Assembly: GCF_014138045.1 (NCBI RefSeq)
Contig: NZ_JACGXA010000001.1
Span: forward strand, 3,209,001-3,273,000
Length of the DNA: 64,000 bases
Reading direction: 5' to 3'
Source: Nocardioides ginsengisegetis
GTDB lineage: Bacteria > Actinomycetota > Actinomycetes > Propionibacteriales > Nocardioidaceae
Shown: positions 9,250 to 18,525 of the stretch, piece after piece
Layout of the letters: each line of letters begins with the position of its first letter
Position numbering within the stretch: position 1 is the first letter of the stretch
Made by a program: the position numbers and the translations under genes
Notes under the pieces: generated by a model
Database searches by the model: none
The model's input: the letters and a program-made list of their open reading frames with translations, nothing else
What the model was told of the DNA's origin: nothing

Positions 9250-9308
9250 CCGAGAACCCTAGCCGCGACCGGGGACATCCCTGTGGTCGGCGTTCACAGG
9301 CCCCGGGC

Positions 9309-9995
9309 TCAGTCGGCCAGCTGCGTCGCGACGAAGTCGCCGAACGTCCGGTGACCGGTCGGCGTGAGGTGCAGCCGGTCGTCGAGGTAGGGCAGCCGGA
9401 GGCCCGAGGTGCGGACGTAGGGCACGTCGTAGTCGGCGCAGAGCTCGGCGAGCAGCGCGTCGACACGGGGTACGGCGGCCGCGCGCGACGGGGCCGCCAC
9501 CGGCCCGACCACGACGACCCGATGTCCGTCCAGCTCCGCCATCAGCCGGGTGAAGCCGGCCGTGATCGAGGAGGCGGGCTGGTCGAAGTCGTTGAGGCCG
9601 CCCTCGACGACGACCAGGTCGGCGCCGCCGCGGAGCGCGGCCGGGGCCCGGTCGGCGAAGGAGACCCGGCCGCAGGGGCTGGCGTGCTCGGAGAAGCCTG
9701 AGCCGGAGAAGCCGGCGACGTGCACCTGGCCGGACAGCCGCGACGGCCACGACCCCACGATCGAGGAGAGGCCGAGGCCCGCGGAGTAGGAGTCGCCGAT
9801 CACGACGACCCGCTCACCGGCGCCCGTGACGGCCTGCGCCCGGGCGACCGAGCCGGCGGCGTACCGCTCGCAGCGGGAGGCGTCGGCGCCCCGCGCCAAC
9901 CCCGAGAGGTGGAACGACAGGGTCGCCACCACGAGCACCACGAACAGCCCACCGACAACCAGCCCGCGCCGCGTCGCGACGAGTGCACCCATCAT
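9309..9995 (-). CDS. secreted or membrane-anchored SGNH/GDSL hydrolase
   Basis: About 228 residues. A hydrophobic segment near residues 9-30 is an uncleaved anchor or signal peptide. Block I GDSYSAG carries the catalytic Ser, GGLND is block III, and LHLTPTGH supplies the Asp/His pair of block V, so the triad is complete. Two cysteines outside the core could form a disulphide. The family deacylates lipids, glycans or peptidoglycan substituents outside the cell; the substrate cannot be told. Starts at 9995 or 9992 (ATG ATG) follow GGGGGA closely; a GTG at 10010 would add five residues. Confidence 0.85.
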   Translation of the reverse strand: MMGALVATRRGLVVGGLFVVLVVATLSFHLSGLARGADASRCERYAAGSVARAQAVTGAGERVVVIGDSYSAGLGLSSIVGSWPSRLSGQVHVAGFSGSGFSEHASPCGRVSFADRAPAALRGGADLVVVEGGLNDFDQPASSITAGFTRLMAELDGHRVVVVGPVAAPSRAAAVPRVDALLAELCADYDVPYVRTSGLRLPYLDDRLHLTPTGHRTFGDFVATQLAD

Positions 9996-10087
9996 TCCCC
10001 CAAGACCCACGCACCGATGTTCAGCGACAAGACGGTGGTCCGTCGGGGTAATGACGCAGATTTACCCAGCCCGTAGCGGTTTCGTGA

Positions 10088-11575
10088 TCAGGCGCCCGAG
10101 ACGGTGTACGCCGCGAGCTCACCGGCGAGGTCGTCGTTGGCCCGGCCGCGGACGATCGTGCCCTCGCCGGTGTGCTCGAGCGACTCGATCTCGCCGTGCT
10201 GGTGCAGCCGGTTGATCAGGTCGCCACGCTCGTAGGGCAGCAGCGCGTGGAACTCCACACCCGGCCGCGGCAGGTCGGCCTCGATGGCCTCGAGCGCCTC
10301 ACGGATGCCCTCGCCGGTCTTGGCCGAGACCACCAGCGAGTGCGGCTCGCGCTGCCGCAGCCGCGCCAGCACCATCGGGTCGGCCGCGTCGGCCTTGTTG
10401 ATGATGACCAGCTCGGGGACCTTGGTCGCGTCGATCTCGGCGAGCACCTCGCGCACCGCGGCCAGCTGGCCCTCGGGGTCGGGGTGGGAGCCGTCGACGA
10501 CGTGCAGGATCAGGTCGGCGTCGGCGACCTCCTCCAGCGTCGAGCGGAACGCCTCGATGAGCTGGTGCGGCAGGTGCCGGACGAAGCCGACCGTGTCGCT
10601 CATGGTGTAGACCCGGCCGTCGGAGGTCGTCGTACGCCGCGTGGTGGGGTCCAGGGTCGCGAACAGGGAGTCCTCGACCAGCACCCCGGCGTTGGTGAGC
10701 CGGTTGAGCAGCGAGGACTTGCCGGCGTTGGTGTAGCCCGCGATCGCGACGGCGGGGATGTGGTTGCGGCGGCGCTCGGCGCGCTTGGTGTCGCGGGTGC
10801 CGCGCATCGCGGTCAGCTCGCGGCGGAGCTTGGCGATCTTGGTGTTGATCCGGCGCCGGTCGGTCTCGATCTTGGTCTCACCGGGACCACGGCCACCGAT
10901 GCCGGCACCGCCGGCGACCCGACCACCGGCCTGCCGGGAGAGGTTGCCACCCCAGCCGCGCAGGCGCTGCTTCATGTAGTTGAGCTGGGCGAGCTCGACC
11001 TGGGCCTGACCCTCCCGCGACTTCGCGTGCTGGGCGAAGATGTCGAGGATCAGCGCGGTCCGGTCGACGACCTTGACCTTGAGCCGGTCCTCGAGGTTCC
11101 TCAGCTGGCTGGGCGCGAGCTCGCCGTCGCAGACGACGGTGTCGGCGCCGGTGGCCTGCACGATCTCGCGGATCCCGTCGACCTTGCCGCGGCCGACGTA
11201 CGTCGCGGGGTCGGGGGTCTGGCGGCGCTGGTAGATCGCCTCGAGTACCTCCGAGCCGGCCGTCTCGGCGAGCAGCGCGAGCTCGGCCATGGAGTTCTCG
11301 GCGTCCTCGACGGACCCCTCGGTCCACACGCCGACGAGGACCACGCGCTCCAGGCGGAGCTGGCGGTACTCGACCTCGGTGATGTCCTCGAGCTCGGTGC
11401 GGAGGCTGGCGACACGGCGCAGGGCGTGGCGCTCGGCCAGCTCCATCGCGCCGACGGTGGGTTCGTCCTCCTCGGGATCCGGCTCGTCTGCGTATCCGGA
11501 CTCGAACTCGTCGGAGTCCCAGTCGTCGGTCTCGTCGAGCTCGGCGTCGAGGTTGAAGTCAGATGCGTTCGTCAT
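10088..11575 (-). CDS. hflX: ribosome-associated GTPase HflX
   Basis: 495 residues. The N-terminal acidic extension is disordered, followed by the HflX subdomain with VGRGKV and CDGELAPSQ near residues 127 and 150, a coiled-coil linker, then the G domain with Walker A GYTNAGKSS near residue 280, DTVGF as G3 and NKAD as G4. HflX binds the 50S subunit, splits stalled or hibernating 70S ribosomes and is linked to macrolide tolerance in actinobacteria. The ATG at 11575 is followed by an Asp/Glu-rich stretch that actinobacterial HflX often carries. It is divergent from the kinase gene with a gap of 55 bp. Confidence 0.96.
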   Translation of the reverse strand: MTNASDFNLDAELDETDDWDSDEFESGYADEPDPEEDEPTVGAMELAERHALRRVASLRTELEDITEVEYRQLRLERVVLVGVWTEGSVEDAENSMAELALLAETAGSEVLEAIYQRRQTPDPATYVGRGKVDGIREIVQATGADTVVCDGELAPSQLRNLEDRLKVKVVDRTALILDIFAQHAKSREGQAQVELAQLNYMKQRLRGWGGNLSRQAGGRVAGGAGIGGRGPGETKIETDRRRINTKIAKLRRELTAMRGTRDTKRAERRRNHIPAVAIAGYTNAGKSSLLNRLTNAGVLVEDSLFATLDPTTRRTTTSDGRVYTMSDTVGFVRHLPHQLIEAFRSTLEEVADADLILHVVDGSHPDPEGQLAAVREVLAEIDATKVPELVIINKADAADPMVLARLRQREPHSLVVSAKTGEGIREALEAIEADLPRPGVEFHALLPYERGDLINRLHQHGEIESLEHTGEGTIVRGRANDDLAGELAAYTVSGA

Positions 11576-11630
11576 GTAGGGACCAGCGTAGGTCGCCGCG
11601 ACACGCCGCGCGAACCCTTAACGTTCAGCC

Positions 11631-12218
11631 ATGGCCCTGCCGCCCGTCCCCCGGGGCACCCGACTGCTCGGGATCACCGGCGCGCCGGGGGCCGGCAAGA
11701 CCACGCTGGCCGCGGCGCTGGCTGTCTCGTCGGGCCTCCCGGTGGTGCCGATGGACGGCTTCCACTACGCCGACGTCGAGCTGGTCCGACGCGGGCTGCT
11801 GGACCGCAAGGGCGCCCCCGAGACCTTCGACGCGGAGGGGTACGCCGCGTTGCTGCGGCGCGTCCGCGCCGCCGAGCCGGCCGTCGTGGCGCCGATGTTC
11901 GAGCGCGACCTCGAGCAGCCGATCGCCGGGGCGATCCCGGTCCCTGCGACCGGGACCGTGGTGACCGAGGGCAACTACCTGCTGCTCGACGAGCCGCGGT
12001 GGCGGGCGGTCCGGGCGGAGATCGACGTCGTGTGGCACGTCGAGGTCGACGAGGCGGTGCGGCTCGAGCGGCTCGTCGCCCGGCACGTCGCGTTCGGCAA
12101 GTCCCCGGACGAGGCCCGGGCGTGGGTCCAGCGGGTCGACCAGGCCAACGCCGCGCTCGTGCAGGCCGCGCGCGACCGGGCCGACCTCGTCTTCGACCTC
12201 ACCACCTGGACCCCCTGA
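11631..12218 (+). CDS. P-loop nucleoside/sugar kinase-like protein
   Basis: 195 residues. The P-loop GAPGAGKTT is at about residues 17-25 and PMDGFHYAD near residue 40 holds the substrate-binding Asp/Phe/His of the pantothenate-kinase/uridine-kinase fold. The family is annotated as nucleoside/nucleotide kinase and includes proteins such as the fructose kinase-like FrcK; the exact substrate is open. The start at 11631 agrees with the distance to the P-loop. It is closed by the large hairpin at 12220, which also serves the convergent SDR gene. Confidence 0.85.
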   Translation: MALPPVPRGTRLLGITGAPGAGKTTLAAALAVSSGLPVVPMDGFHYADVELVRRGLLDRKGAPETFDAEGYAALLRRVRAAEPAVVAPMFERDLEQPIAGAIPVPATGTVVTEGNYLLLDEPRWRAVRAEIDVVWHVEVDEAVRLERLVARHVAFGKSPDEARAWVQRVDQANAALVQAARDRADLVFDLTTWTP

Positions 12219-12219
12219 C

Positions 12220-12271
12220 CGGGTCGTGCTGCCCAGCGAGCGCTCGGGCGCACCCTGGGCAGCACGACCCG
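12220..12271. terminator. bidirectional hairpin terminator
   Basis: CGGGTCGTGCTGCCCAG (12220-12236) pairs perfectly with 12255-12271, a 17-bp stem around an 18-nt loop between two convergent genes. There is no T-run, which is common for high-GC actinobacterial terminators. Confidence 0.7.
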
Positions 12272-12276
12272 AGGGA

Positions 12277-13053
12277 TCACTTCGGGGGCATCCGGATGCC
12301 GCCGTCGACGCGGACGACCTCGCCGTTCATGTAGGGGTTGGTCAGGCACTCGATGACCATGCTGGCCAGCTCGGCCGGCTGCCCGAGGCGCTTGGGGAAG
12401 AGCACGCTCTCGCCCAGCTTGGCCTTGAACGCCTCGGCGTCCGGGCCCTCGCCGTAGATCGGGGTGTCGATCAGGCCGGGCGCCACCGTGTTGAGGCGGA
12501 TGCCGGAGGCCGACAGGTCGCGGGCGACCGGGAGGGTCATGCCGACGATGCCGCCCTTGGAGGAGGAGTACGCCGCCTGGCCGATCTGGCCGTCGAAGGC
12601 CGCGACGCTCGCGAGGTTGACGATCGCGCCGCGGCAGCCGTCGGCGTCGGGCTCGTTGCGGCTCATGGCGGTCGCGGCGATGCGGACCATGTCGAAGGTG
12701 CCGATCAGGTTGATCTCGATGACCTTCTTGTAGAGGTCCAGATCGTGCGCCGACCCGAACTGGCCGTCGCGGCCGATCGTGCGCGCGGCCCAGCCGACCC
12801 CGGCGGAGTTGACGACGGCCCGCAGCGGCGCGATCTCGGCGGCGGCGTTGACCGCGGCCTCGACCTGCTCGGTGCTGGTGACGTCGACCTGGGCGAACAC
12901 GCCCCCGATCTCCTGGGCGAGGGCCTCGCCCTTCTCGGTCTGCACGTCGGCGACCACGACGACGGCGCCCAGGGCGGCGAGCTGGCGGGCGGCGGCGGCA
13001 CCGATGCCCGACGCGGCGCCCGTGACGATGGCGGAAGAACCCTTGATGTCCAT
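12277..13053 (-). CDS. SDR, 3-hydroxyacyl-CoA dehydrogenase type II-like
   Basis: 258 residues starting at ATG 13053 (MDIKG). NAD-binding TGAASGIG is at about residues 12-19, an NSAGVG motif (in place of NNAG) near residue 83, the catalytic Ser in NLASVAA and the Tyr/Lys pair in YSSSKGG near residue 157. The C-terminus ([12 protein letters not shown]) and the insert around [14 protein letters not shown] are typical of the HSD17B10/type II 3-hydroxyacyl-CoA dehydrogenase branch, which oxidises 3-hydroxyacyl-CoA in fatty-acid or branched-chain breakdown. The longer upstream reading frame overlaps the divergent membrane-protein gene and is not believed. Confidence 0.88.
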   Translation of the reverse strand: MDIKGSSAIVTGAASGIGAAAARQLAALGAVVVVADVQTEKGEALAQEIGGVFAQVDVTSTEQVEAAVNAAAEIAPLRAVVNSAGVGWAARTIGRDGQFGSAHDLDLYKKVIEINLIGTFDMVRIAATAMSRNEPDADGCRGAIVNLASVAAFDGQIGQAAYSSSKGGIVGMTLPVARDLSASGIRLNTVAPGLIDTPIYGEGPDAEAFKAKLGESVLFPKRLGQPAELASMVIECLTNPYMNGEVVRVDGGIRMPPK

Positions 13054-13128
13054 GCCCGGGAGCATAGGGAACGGCTGAGTAGGGCGACCCATGGCGGTCC
13101 GGGCAGCGGCTCGGGCACCCTGCGATGC

Positions 13129-13623
13129 ATGGCCAGCGACGAGACCGCCCTCCACGACAGCACCCGCGACGGCACCCACGTCCTCACCCAGGTCGGCCTG
13201 GGGATCAGCATCGTCCTGACCACCCTGACCGGGGTGATCTGCTGGTGGGGCTACACGCAGTTCTACTTCGAGCCCGGGTCGGTGTCGAAGGCCGACTACC
13301 AGGGGGCGCTGACCACCGAGCTCGTCACCGCCGCGATCCTGCTGACCGGCCTCATCGCCGTCAGGCACTTCCGGGGCCAGCCCTGGCTCTACGTCCTCAC
13401 GGGTTTCGGCATCGCCCTCCAGCTGGCCCTGGCCGCCGGCGAGATCGACGGTGCGACCGCGCCGCTCGACCCCGACGAGATCAACCCCGACACCTACTCG
13501 CTCGTGCTCTCGCTCCAGCCGCCGTTCCAGATCCCCACCAGCTGGCCGCTGCTGGCCCTGGTCCTGGCCGCGCTGATCAGAGTGCTGTGGTCCCGGACGC
13601 GACGACCACGGCCGGGCCGGTGA
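13129..13623 (+). CDS. small integral membrane protein, unknown
   Basis: 164 residues from ATG 13129. Four hydrophobic segments are visible (about 22-42, 62-80, 87-103 and 137-155), with the acidic loop containing DPDEINPDT between the last two. The C-terminal tail is short and very basic. No catalytic motif or family was recognised. The end overlaps the 3' end of dapF by 47 bp on the opposite strand, so the two mRNAs would be complementary there. Confidence 0.7.
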   Translation: MASDETALHDSTRDGTHVLTQVGLGISIVLTTLTGVICWWGYTQFYFEPGSVSKADYQGALTTELVTAAILLTGLIAVRHFRGQPWLYVLTGFGIALQLALAAGEIDGATAPLDPDEINPDTYSLVLSLQPPFQIPTSWPLLALVLAALIRVLWSRTRRPRPGR

Positions 13624-14419
13624 GCAGCACCCGGTCATCGGCGGTCCACGTGATCCGCAGCGTCCCGCCGGGCACGTCGACCCGGTAGGTCAGGTCCTCG
13701 GCCGGCGGGCCGCTCACCCCGTCGGCGAGCGCCGAGGCCACCATCACCGCGCAGGCGCCGGTGCCGCACGACCGGGTCTCGCCCGACCCGCGCTCGTGCA
13801 CGCGCATCGCGACGTGCCGCTCCCCGGCCCGCACCACGAACTCGACGTTGACGCCCTCGGGGTAGGTCGAGGCGTCGTACGACGGCTCGTCGAGCAGCGG
13901 GCCGACCGGCCCGTGCGCGTCGAGCGAGTCGACGAACGCGACGGCGTGCGGGTTGCCCATGTCGACGTGGCGCGCCGGCCAGCGGGCCTCCCCCACCGAC
14001 ACGGCCGTCTCGCCGAGCACCTTCGGGCGGCCCATGTCGGCGGTGACCAGGTCGCCCTCGACCCGCAGCACCTTGATGCCGTCGCGGGTCGCGACCGGGA
14101 TCGGGGCGGAGCCGTCGACCAGGCCCTCGTCGACGAGATGGCGGGCGAAGACCCGGATGCCGTTGCCGCACATCTCCGAGACCGACCCGTCGGAGTTGCG
14201 GTAGTCCATGAACCACTCCGCGTCCTGGCCGCGGCCGGCGTCGCCCATGGCCGCGGTGCGGATCACCCGCAGCACCCCGTCGCCGCCGATCCCCGCGCGG
14301 CGGTCGCACAGCGCGCGGACGCGGGCGGGGTCGAGGTCGCCGTGGACGGAGCCGTCGTGGTCGGGCAGCAGCACGAAGTCGTTCTCGGTGCCGTGGCCCT
14401 TGAGGAAGGGGTAGGTCAT
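13577..14419 (-). CDS. dapF: diaminopimelate epimerase
   Basis: 280 residues, ATG 14419. It interconverts LL- and meso-diaminopimelate in the lysine and peptidoglycan precursor pathway without a cofactor. The two catalytic cysteines are Cys84 (SEMCGNGIR) and Cys218 (RSCGTGA), and the flanking HGTENDFV N-terminus and NPHAV motifs are intact. The start overlaps the stop of the upstream flavoprotein gene as ATGA, so the two are probably co-translated. In actinobacteria dapF usually lies near miaA and hflX, as here. Confidence 0.97.
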   Translation of the reverse strand: MTYPFLKGHGTENDFVLLPDHDGSVHGDLDPARVRALCDRRAGIGGDGVLRVIRTAAMGDAGRGQDAEWFMDYRNSDGSVSEMCGNGIRVFARHLVDEGLVDGSAPIPVATRDGIKVLRVEGDLVTADMGRPKVLGETAVSVGEARWPARHVDMGNPHAVAFVDSLDAHGPVGPLLDEPSYDASTYPEGVNVEFVVRAGERHVAMRVHERGSGETRSCGTGACAVMVASALADGVSGPPAEDLTYRVDVPGGTLRITWTADDRVLLTGPAVVVASGTTAL

Positions 14420-15051
14420 CGGTAGATCCCCTCGGCGTAGGACGGACCGTAGTAGGCGTCCAGCTCCTCCAGGCTCGTGTCGGGGCGGTCCAGCTCGTGG
14501 GCCAGGACCGCGCGCCGCGGCACGGTGCCATTCGGGTCCCAGGTCTCCGGGTCCCACAGGCCCGAGCGCAGGAAGGCCTTCTGGCAGTGGTGGAACACCT
14601 CGTCGATCTCGACCAGGAGCGCCAGGACCGGCCGGTGGCCCTGGACGACCATCTCGTCGAAGAACGGCGCGTCGGAGACCAGCCGCGCACGTCCGTTGAT
14701 CCGCAGGGTGTCGCCGCGGCCCGGGATGAGGAAGTTCAGCCCGACGTGTGGGTTCGCCAGGACGTTGCGGTAGCCGTCGGCCCGCCGGTTGCCGGGCCGC
14801 TCGGCCAGCGCGATGGTCCGCGCGTCGATCACGTGCACGAGCTGACCGGCGGGGTCGCCCTTGGGCGAGGCGTCGCACTCGCCGGAGGCCGAGGCGGTCG
14901 CGACGACGCAGAACGGCGAGGCCGCCAGCCAGTCCCGGTCGCGGTCGACCAGGGCGGACCGCACCTTGCCGCGCACCGCCGCGGTCGGCTCACCGAGGAG
15001 GGCCGTGAGCTCGGCCTCGGTGGTGATCTCGGTCAGCGGTTCGGTGGTCAC
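14416..15051 (-). CDS. PPOX-family FMN flavoprotein (MSMEG_1061-like)
   Basis: About 211 residues from GTG 15051. The split-barrel fold of the pyridoxamine-phosphate oxidase superfamily is recognisable: FCVVATAS near residue 47, DASPKGDPAG near residue 60 and the strand GLNFLIPGRGDTLRINGRARL near residue 103. This group binds FMN and reduces or oxidises unknown small molecules. It directly precedes dapF with a 4-bp ATGA overlap, but no metabolic link between them is known. Starts further upstream are open in frame but lack support. Confidence 0.85.
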   Translation of the reverse strand: MTTEPLTEITTEAELTALLGEPTAAVRGKVRSALVDRDRDWLAASPFCVVATASASGECDASPKGDPAGQLVHVIDARTIALAERPGNRRADGYRNVLANPHVGLNFLIPGRGDTLRINGRARLVSDAPFFDEMVVQGHRPVLALLVEIDEVFHHCQKAFLRSGLWDPETWDPNGTVPRRAVLAHELDRPDTSLEELDAYYGPSYAEGIYR

Positions 15052-15134
15052 GGGAAGACGGTACGCCGTGTGGTGAAGGTCCCCGAGGCCACCGGGGGGG
15101 CAACCTGACACGTGGCCCCGGGGACATTTGGGGG

Positions 15135-16985
15135 TCAGTCCGCAGGGCGGACGACCTCCGCGTCGCCACCACCACGCCGCTGGGGCTCGGCCACGACGGT
15201 CACCACACCGTCCGGTCCGAACTCGATGGCGGTGGCGGCGCCGATCTCGGCCGCGCTGGTGAACGCGTCACCGGCGGGCTGGAGCTGGTGGCCGTAGGCC
15301 TCCAGGAGCGGGCCGTAGGCGTCGATGAACGCCGGCTCCGCGGTGACCTTGGCCGTGTTGCGCTGGGCGGCCCGCGGCGCCGCGATCGCCTCGGGCAGCG
15401 ACATCCCACGGTCGATCCGGTTGAACAGCATCTGCAGGACCGTCGTGATGATCGTCGAGCCGCCGGGCGACCCGAGCGCGAGGAACGGCTTGCCGTCCTT
15501 GAGCACGATCGTGGGCGACATCGACGAGCGCGGTCGCTTGCCGGGCTCGATCCGGTTGGGGTCGTCGGCGGACCAGACGGTGGAGAAGTCGGTGAGCTCG
15601 TTGTTGAGCAGGAAGCCGCGACCCGGCACCACGATGCCCGAGCCGCCGGTCTGCTCGATCGTGAGCGTGTAGTCCACGACGTTGCCCCACCGGTCGGCGA
15701 CGGTCAGGTTGGTGGTCGAGATGTTCTCGGTGTCGGTGTCGCGCTGGGCGGTCGCGGGCGAGCCGCCGCACTCCCCGTCGTACGACGTCACGTCGCCGGG
15801 TGCCGTCGGCTTGGCCATCGCGTGGTCGGGGTCGATCGCGCAGGCCCGCTCGGCGGCATAGGTGTCGCTGAGGAGGTCGGAGAGCGGGACGTCGACCGAG
15901 GCCGGATCGCCGACGTAGCGGCCGCGGTCGGCGAAGGCCAGGGCGCTCGCCTCGAGGTAGTGGTGCAGGGCGTCGCCGTCGCCCATGGCGCCCAGGTCGT
16001 AGCCCTCGAGGATGTTCAGCGCCTCGCCCACGGTGGAGCCGCCGCTCGAGGACGGGGCCATGCCGTAGACGTCGTAGCCGCGGTAGCCGACCTTCGTGGG
16101 CGCCTGGTCCCTGGCGCGGTAGCCGCCGAGGTCGGCGGTGGTCATCGATCCGGGCGGCACCGGCAGCGTCGTGTCGGCGGTCTTCGGCGGGTGCTGGACG
16201 GTGTCGGCGATCCTCGCGGCCAGCGGCCCGGAGTAGAAGGCCCGGGTGCCGCGGGCGCCGATCAGGTCGTAGGTGTCAGCGAGGTCGGGGTTGCGGAAGC
16301 GGGTGCCGACCGCGGGGGCGGCGCCACCGGGCAGGAAGAGCTTGCGCGTGGAGGTGAAGGCGTCGAACCGCTTCTGGTTGTCGACGGTCTGGTCGTGGAA
16401 GGTCTGGTCGACGACGAAGCCGTTGCGTGCCAGGTCGGACGCGGGAGCCAGGGCGGTCCTGAGCGAGTCGGTGCCCCAGCGGTCCAGCGCGCGCTGCCAG
16501 GTCGCGAGCGTGCCGGGCACGCCGACCGCGACGCCGCTGGTGACCAGCTCGGGCGTGAAGCGGTAGGGCTGGCCGGTCGCGGGGTCGATGAACGCGTCGT
16601 GGGTGATGCCGGCCGGCGCCGTCTCGCGGCCGTCGATCGTCTCGACGCGGCCGGTGCGGGCGTCGTAGTGGACGAAGTAGCCGCCACCGCCGATCCCGGC
16701 GCTGTAGGGCTCGGTGACGCCGAGGGCCGCCGCGGTCGCGACCGCGGCGTCGGTGGCGTTGCCACCCGCCTCGAGCACCGCCAGCCCGATCCGCGAGGCG
16801 TCCGCGTCGACGGACGTGACGGCACCGCCGTACCCGCGCTGGGTGGCGGTCTTGGGCGTCGGCGTCAGGCCCGGGGCTCCCGCGGTGGGGGTGGTCTCGG
16901 CCGAGGACCGGGGCGCCGTGAGGACGGCTCCACCGACCGAGGTGGCCAGGGCCAGGGCAGCGACAGCTGCGGTCGTACGGCGCAT
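15135..16985 (-). CDS. ggt: gamma-glutamyltransferase (secreted)
   Basis: 616 residues, ATG 16985, preceded by GGGAGGAA. A Sec signal peptide spans about residues 1-28. The protein is a self-cleaving Ntn hydrolase: cleavage before the Thr in ENISTTNLTV (near residue 420) yields the large and small subunits and frees the nucleophile. The glycine-rich PGGSTIITT loop and the RPRSSMSPT gamma-glutamyl site are intact. It hydrolyses or transfers the gamma-glutamyl group of glutathione-like or polyglutamyl peptides outside the cell. The much longer upstream reading frame overlaps miaA and is an artefact. Confidence 0.95.
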   Translation of the reverse strand: MRRTTAAVAALALATSVGGAVLTAPRSSAETTPTAGAPGLTPTPKTATQRGYGGAVTSVDADASRIGLAVLEAGGNATDAAVATAAALGVTEPYSAGIGGGGYFVHYDARTGRVETIDGRETAPAGITHDAFIDPATGQPYRFTPELVTSGVAVGVPGTLATWQRALDRWGTDSLRTALAPASDLARNGFVVDQTFHDQTVDNQKRFDAFTSTRKLFLPGGAAPAVGTRFRNPDLADTYDLIGARGTRAFYSGPLAARIADTVQHPPKTADTTLPVPPGSMTTADLGGYRARDQAPTKVGYRGYDVYGMAPSSSGGSTVGEALNILEGYDLGAMGDGDALHHYLEASALAFADRGRYVGDPASVDVPLSDLLSDTYAAERACAIDPDHAMAKPTAPGDVTSYDGECGGSPATAQRDTDTENISTTNLTVADRWGNVVDYTLTIEQTGGSGIVVPGRGFLLNNELTDFSTVWSADDPNRIEPGKRPRSSMSPTIVLKDGKPFLALGSPGGSTIITTVLQMLFNRIDRGMSLPEAIAAPRAAQRNTAKVTAEPAFIDAYGPLLEAYGHQLQPAGDAFTSAAEIGAATAIEFGPDGVVTVVAEPQRRGGGDAEVVRPAD

Positions 16986-17059
16986 GCGTTCCTCCCGAGA
17001 ACGGTGCTGCGGACGGTCTTCACCCTGCACGTCCGGGGCCCCGATGTCGAGGGATCTCT

Positions 17060-17992
17060 TTACTTTGTTTGGCGCCCCGGTACGGCGGCGAGCGCGTCCC
17101 TCACCCGGTCGGGTGAGGCGTGGTCGACCCAGACGATGCGCGGGTCCTTGCGGAACCACGAGTCCTGCCGACGGGCGAACCGGCGGGTGGCCACGACCGT
17201 CTGCTCGCGGGCCCGGTCGAGGGTCAGCTCGCCCGCGAGGTGGGCCATCACCTCGCGGTAGCCGATCGCGCGACTGGCCGTCCGGCCCTCCGCGAGGCCC
17301 TCGTCGAGCAGCCGCTCGACCTCGGCCACGAACCCGTCCTCGAACATCTGCGCCACCCGCTGCTCGATCCGCGCGTCGAGCGTGGGGCGGTCGATGTCGA
17401 CGCCGAGCTGGAGGGTGCAGGGGTCGGCGTACTCGAGGGTGGGGAGGGAGGCCGAGTAGGGGCGCCCGGTGAGCCGGATGACTTCGAGCGCGCGCACCAC
17501 GCGGCGGCCGTTGCCGGGGATGATCCGGTCGGCGGCCTCGGGGTCGAGCTCGCGGAGGCGCCGGTGGAGGGCGCCGCTGCCGACCTCCTCCAGCTCGGCC
17601 TCGAGCTCGGCGCGGACCGCCCCGTCGGTGCCGGGGAACTCGAAGCGGTCGAGGATGGCGCGGGTGTAGAGCGCGGAGCCGCCGACGAGGACGGGGACCG
17701 TGCCGTTGCCGCGCAATTGCTGGATTGCGGACCGCGCCCATCCCTGGAACTCCGCCACGGTGGCGGTGTCGCGAACGGTCAGGGTGTCGAGGAGGTGGTG
17801 CGGGATGCCGCGCCGCTCGGCGACGGGGAGCTTGGCGGTGCCGATGTCCATCCCACGGTAGACCTGCATCGCGTCGGTGTTGACGACCTCCCCGCCGAGC
17901 GCCTCCGCGAGGTCCAGCGAGAGGCCGGTCTTGCCGGAGGCCGTGGCCCCCACCACGGCGACCACGGGCACGCTGGGGGGCTCGGGCGGCAT
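17060..17992 (-). CDS. miaA: tRNA dimethylallyltransferase
   Basis: 310 residues. It transfers a dimethylallyl group to N6 of A37 in tRNAs that read codons beginning with U. The P-loop GATASGKT is at residues 15-22, the DAMQVYRGMDIGTAK region binds the prenyl donor and tRNA, and the GGSALY loop and SRAIGYRE motif follow. MiaB, the next enzyme on the same base, is encoded 1.7 kb away at 19.7-21.3 kb. A cluster of small acidic genes lies between them. Confidence 0.97.
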   Translation of the reverse strand: MPPEPPSVPVVAVVGATASGKTGLSLDLAEALGGEVVNTDAMQVYRGMDIGTAKLPVAERRGIPHHLLDTLTVRDTATVAEFQGWARSAIQQLRGNGTVPVLVGGSALYTRAILDRFEFPGTDGAVRAELEAELEEVGSGALHRRLRELDPEAADRIIPGNGRRVVRALEVIRLTGRPYSASLPTLEYADPCTLQLGVDIDRPTLDARIEQRVAQMFEDGFVAEVERLLDEGLAEGRTASRAIGYREVMAHLAGELTLDRAREQTVVATRRFARRQDSWFRKDPRIVWVDHASPDRVRDALAAVPGRQTK

Positions 17993-18053
17993 GTCGTTAG
18001 TGTGTCAAACAGCGGTCCCCCGTCCTCGGGGGCCACCGACGAAGGGAGCGACC

Positions 18054-18254
18054 ATGGGATTCCTGGACGACGCGAAGGACAAGCTGACCGACGCCGTCGA
18101 CAAGCACGGCGACAAGGTCGCCGACGGGATCGACAAGGCGGCCGAGCTCCTGGACGACAAGACCGGCGGCAAGCACGCCGACAAGATCGCCACCGGCGCG
18201 GTCAAGGCCAAGGACGCGCTCGACAAGCTCGACGGCAAGAACGACGACCTGTGA
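18054..18254 (+). CDS. small Lys/Asp-rich antitoxin-like protein (Rv0909 family)
   Basis: 66 residues, ATG 18054 with GGGAG seven bases upstream. The sequence is a run of amphipathic helix segments of the type DKLTDAVDKHGDKVADGIDKAA, which matches the actinobacterial antitoxin family named after Rv0909. No partner toxin (Rv0910-like) is adjacent, so a general role in charge-rich helical packing is equally possible. It is the first of a tandem set of small hydrophilic genes. Confidence 0.7.
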   Translation: MGFLDDAKDKLTDAVDKHGDKVADGIDKAAELLDDKTGGKHADKIATGAVKAKDALDKLDGKNDDL

Positions 18255-18261
18255 GGACGAC

Positions 18262-18513
18262 ATGAGCCAGAAGCAGAACCACGAGGACCTCGACGCCCCG
18301 ACCCCGCCCGGCGGCCCCCAGCGCACCGACGCGCCCGGCGGAACCGAGACCCCCGGCCGGACGACGGTCGGCACGCCGTCGGCGCCCTCCTCGAGCGGTT
18401 CGGCGCCCGACGACGAGCTGCCCCCGCCCGTGGACCGCAAGCAGCAGACCGAAGAGCGACGGGACCTCCAGGAGGAGAACGCCGAGACCTCTCTGGACCA
18501 GCCCTCCCAGTAG
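18262..18513 (+). CDS. small disordered hydrophilic protein
   Basis: 83 residues, ATG 18262, starting 7 bp after the previous gene. Composition is dominated by Pro, Gly, Asp, Glu, Thr and Ser with no hydrophobic core, so it is predicted to be intrinsically disordered. No family recognised. Confidence 0.6.
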   Translation: MSQKQNHEDLDAPTPPGGPQRTDAPGGTETPGRTTVGTPSAPSSSGSAPDDELPPPVDRKQQTEERRDLQEENAETSLDQPSQ

Positions 18514-18525
18514 TCAGGAGATGCG

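Noticed and set aside
14967..17261. Long plus-strand frames opposite ggt, miaB and similar genes (for example 15288-17261)
   Set aside because: Antisense shadows caused by strong third-position GC bias; the minus-strand genes have complete catalytic motifs.
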